Of a stretch of 5,845 bases of DNA, positions 4,764 to 5,845 are shown in pieces. This DNA comes from an uncultured Eubacteriales bacterium (GTDB lineage Bacteria; Bacillota; Clostridia; UMGS1883; UMGS1540). The notes beneath the pieces were generated by a model. It did no database searches. It had not been told where the DNA came from and saw nothing but the letters and a program-made list of their open reading frames with translations. The stretch covers positions 1 to 5,845 of the forward strand of contig USAP01000110.1 in assembly GCA_900552775.1 (NCBI GenBank), written 5' to 3'. Each line of letters opens with the position of its first letter. The stretch's first letter is position 1. The position numbers were made by a program, and so were the translations under genes.

Positions 4764-5845
4764 GTGGACAAAACAAAAAAAACACAACACGGTGCAGCAA
4801 AAAAAAGAAAAGCCGCACACAGAGTTTTTGCGTTGTTGATTTCCGCGCTTGTTGTCATCGGCATTGCTTTTGCCGCTGTGCTGATAATTAAACGGATAAA
4901 TACTGTTGCACGGAAAAAATCGCTCCCGATTCGTCCGGAAACCGAATATGCTTACACAGGCGACGGTTTTGTTTATATTGAAGGAAAGACGTTGAATTTT
5001 TACAGCGTAAAAAACGAAGACAAAAACTATTCAATGTCTGTTGAAGCTGATAATGTCAAACTCGTCGGAACGGATAAAATTAAAGTTATATACAACTCCT
5101 CTTCGATTCAAATTATCGGCACAAGGTTCGACAACATGTTGAACGGTGAATTAAAAAAGATAGTTTGCGGAGATAAATACGTTGCTGTTTACCTCAAAAA
5201 CGAAAACGGAACGCACTCTTTGCGCGCTTTCAATTCGTCCGGAACGCAATGCTGGCAGCGGGATTTCAGCACGACTTGCATTACCGATTTCGGTTTTGAG
5301 AGTTCGGATTCTCCTGTTTTGTGGATGTCGGAGCTTTCAACAGTCGGAAATTCATTTTCAACGTCGATTTCGCTGTATGATTTAAGCCGTGAAAGCGTTA
5401 TCGGAATTATTTCGGTTCAACAACAGATTGTTAAAAATGTTTTCATCACAAAAAAGAGTATTTTTGCATTCTGCACCGATTATTTGATTCGTTTTGACAG
5501 GGGGGCGAATGCAGAGGCATATCGCGTTCTCTGCTATGGATACGATTGCCTTTCCGCCGATTTGAGCGGCGGAAGAATGTATTTGCTTCTTGACAAAACT
5601 CCATTGGAAAACTCATCCGGCAGCAGCTCGGAAACAAAGGGGGTCGGTGAGTACAGAATCCTTTCGGTCAGCGAATCACGGCTTGCGGAGGAGGCGAGCT
5701 GCACGATCACAAAGCCCGAGAATGTTGTTTATGCCTGTATGATGCGGGACAGAATCTCGATTATCAAAAATAACCAAATTAATTTTTACGGTATTAACGG
5801 AAAACTGCAAAAATCATATTTCTTTGATTCGCCTGTTGACAGTGC
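4764..5845 (+). CDS. Membrane-anchored protein of unknown function with probable beta-rich extracellular domain (DUF5711-like?), cut by right edge
   Basis: The GTG at 4764 is preceded by GGAGG with seven-base spacing, and the frame stays open for 360 codons to the window end, so this is a real gene with a non-ATG start. The N-terminus is lysine/arginine-rich (residues 2-20, KTKKTQ...KKRKAAHR), followed by one hydrophobic span at about 21-42 and another basic patch (KR, 43-50). This suggests a single membrane anchor with the C-terminal part outside. The outer part is a series of short alternating hydrophobic strands with repeated patterns such as GDGFVYIEGKTLNFYSV (66-82) and DRISIIKNNQINFYGING (329-346). 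These resemble propeller-type blades. A serine-rich loop lies near 284-289. No catalytic motif or lipobox is seen. It recalls single-span Clostridia proteins of the DUF5711 group, but that is from memory and tentative. It may share a transcript with the lipid kinase. Confidence 0.8.
   Translation, partial: MDKTKKTQHGAAKKRKAAHRVFALLISALVVIGIAFAAVLIIKRINTVARKKSLPIRPETEYAYTGDGFVYIEGKTLNFYSVKNEDKNYSMSVEADNVKLVGTDKIKVIYNSSSIQIIGTRFDNMLNGELKKIVCGDKYVAVYLKNENGTHSLRAFNSSGTQCWQRDFSTTCITDFGFESSDSPVLWMSELSTVGNSFSTSISLYDLSRESVIGIISVQQQIVKNVFITKKSIFAFCTDYLIRFDRGANAEAYRVLCYGYDCLSADLSGGRMYLLLDKTPLENSSGSSSETKGVGEYRILSVSESRLAEEASCTITKPENVVYACMMRDRISIIKNNQINFYGINGKLQKSYFFDSPVDS

Overview
The window looks like chromosomal DNA of a low-to-moderate-GC Bacillota, most likely an uncultured member of the Clostridia. 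The grounds are strong purine-rich Shine-Dalgarno sites (AGGAG/GGAGG), sigma-A type promoters, tight gene packing and the families present. This placement is an inference from style and gene content, not a database match. No insertion sequence, CRISPR array, tRNA or rRNA was seen.

Layout. The left half reads leftwards as one apparent operon: dnaN (DNA polymerase III sliding clamp, 3131 down to 2022), an M32-family metallocarboxypeptidase (1989 down to 484) and thpR (RNA 2',3'-cyclic phosphodiesterase, from 473 off the left edge). The spacers are only 32 and 10 bases. The right half reads rightwards: a diacylglycerol/lipid kinase (3773-4651), then, after 112 bases, a GTG-started protein with one N-terminal membrane anchor and a probably beta-rich outer domain (4764 off the right edge). 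That last gene is easily missed if only ATG starts are considered.

Between the divergent arms lies a 641-base region (3132-3772) with no convincing gene but much structure. It has a strong leftward promoter (TTGACC-17-TATAAT, 3524-3496) and a strong rightward promoter (TTGACA-18-TATTAT, 3611-3640). A perfect 8-7-8 dyad covers the predicted leftward start site, and two tandem 24-bp repeats duplicate the leftward -35 box. Downstream is an approximately 358-base leader of dnaN, rich in hairpins, AT tracts and one-mismatch DnaA-box-like 9-mers. One of these sits beside a short DnaA-trio-like run.

How the parts fit. dnaN normally lies next to dnaA and recF near the origin. Here neither is present, yet all genes diverge from a DnaA-box-like, AT-rich spacer next to dnaN. 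The region may therefore be, or derive from, a replication-origin-like locus, or may be a DnaA-controlled dnaN promoter. This is the most interesting hypothesis in the window, but no perfect DnaA box was found. The other genes are individually ordinary housekeeping genes (peptide turnover, RNA end processing, lipid phosphorylation) with no obvious shared pathway.
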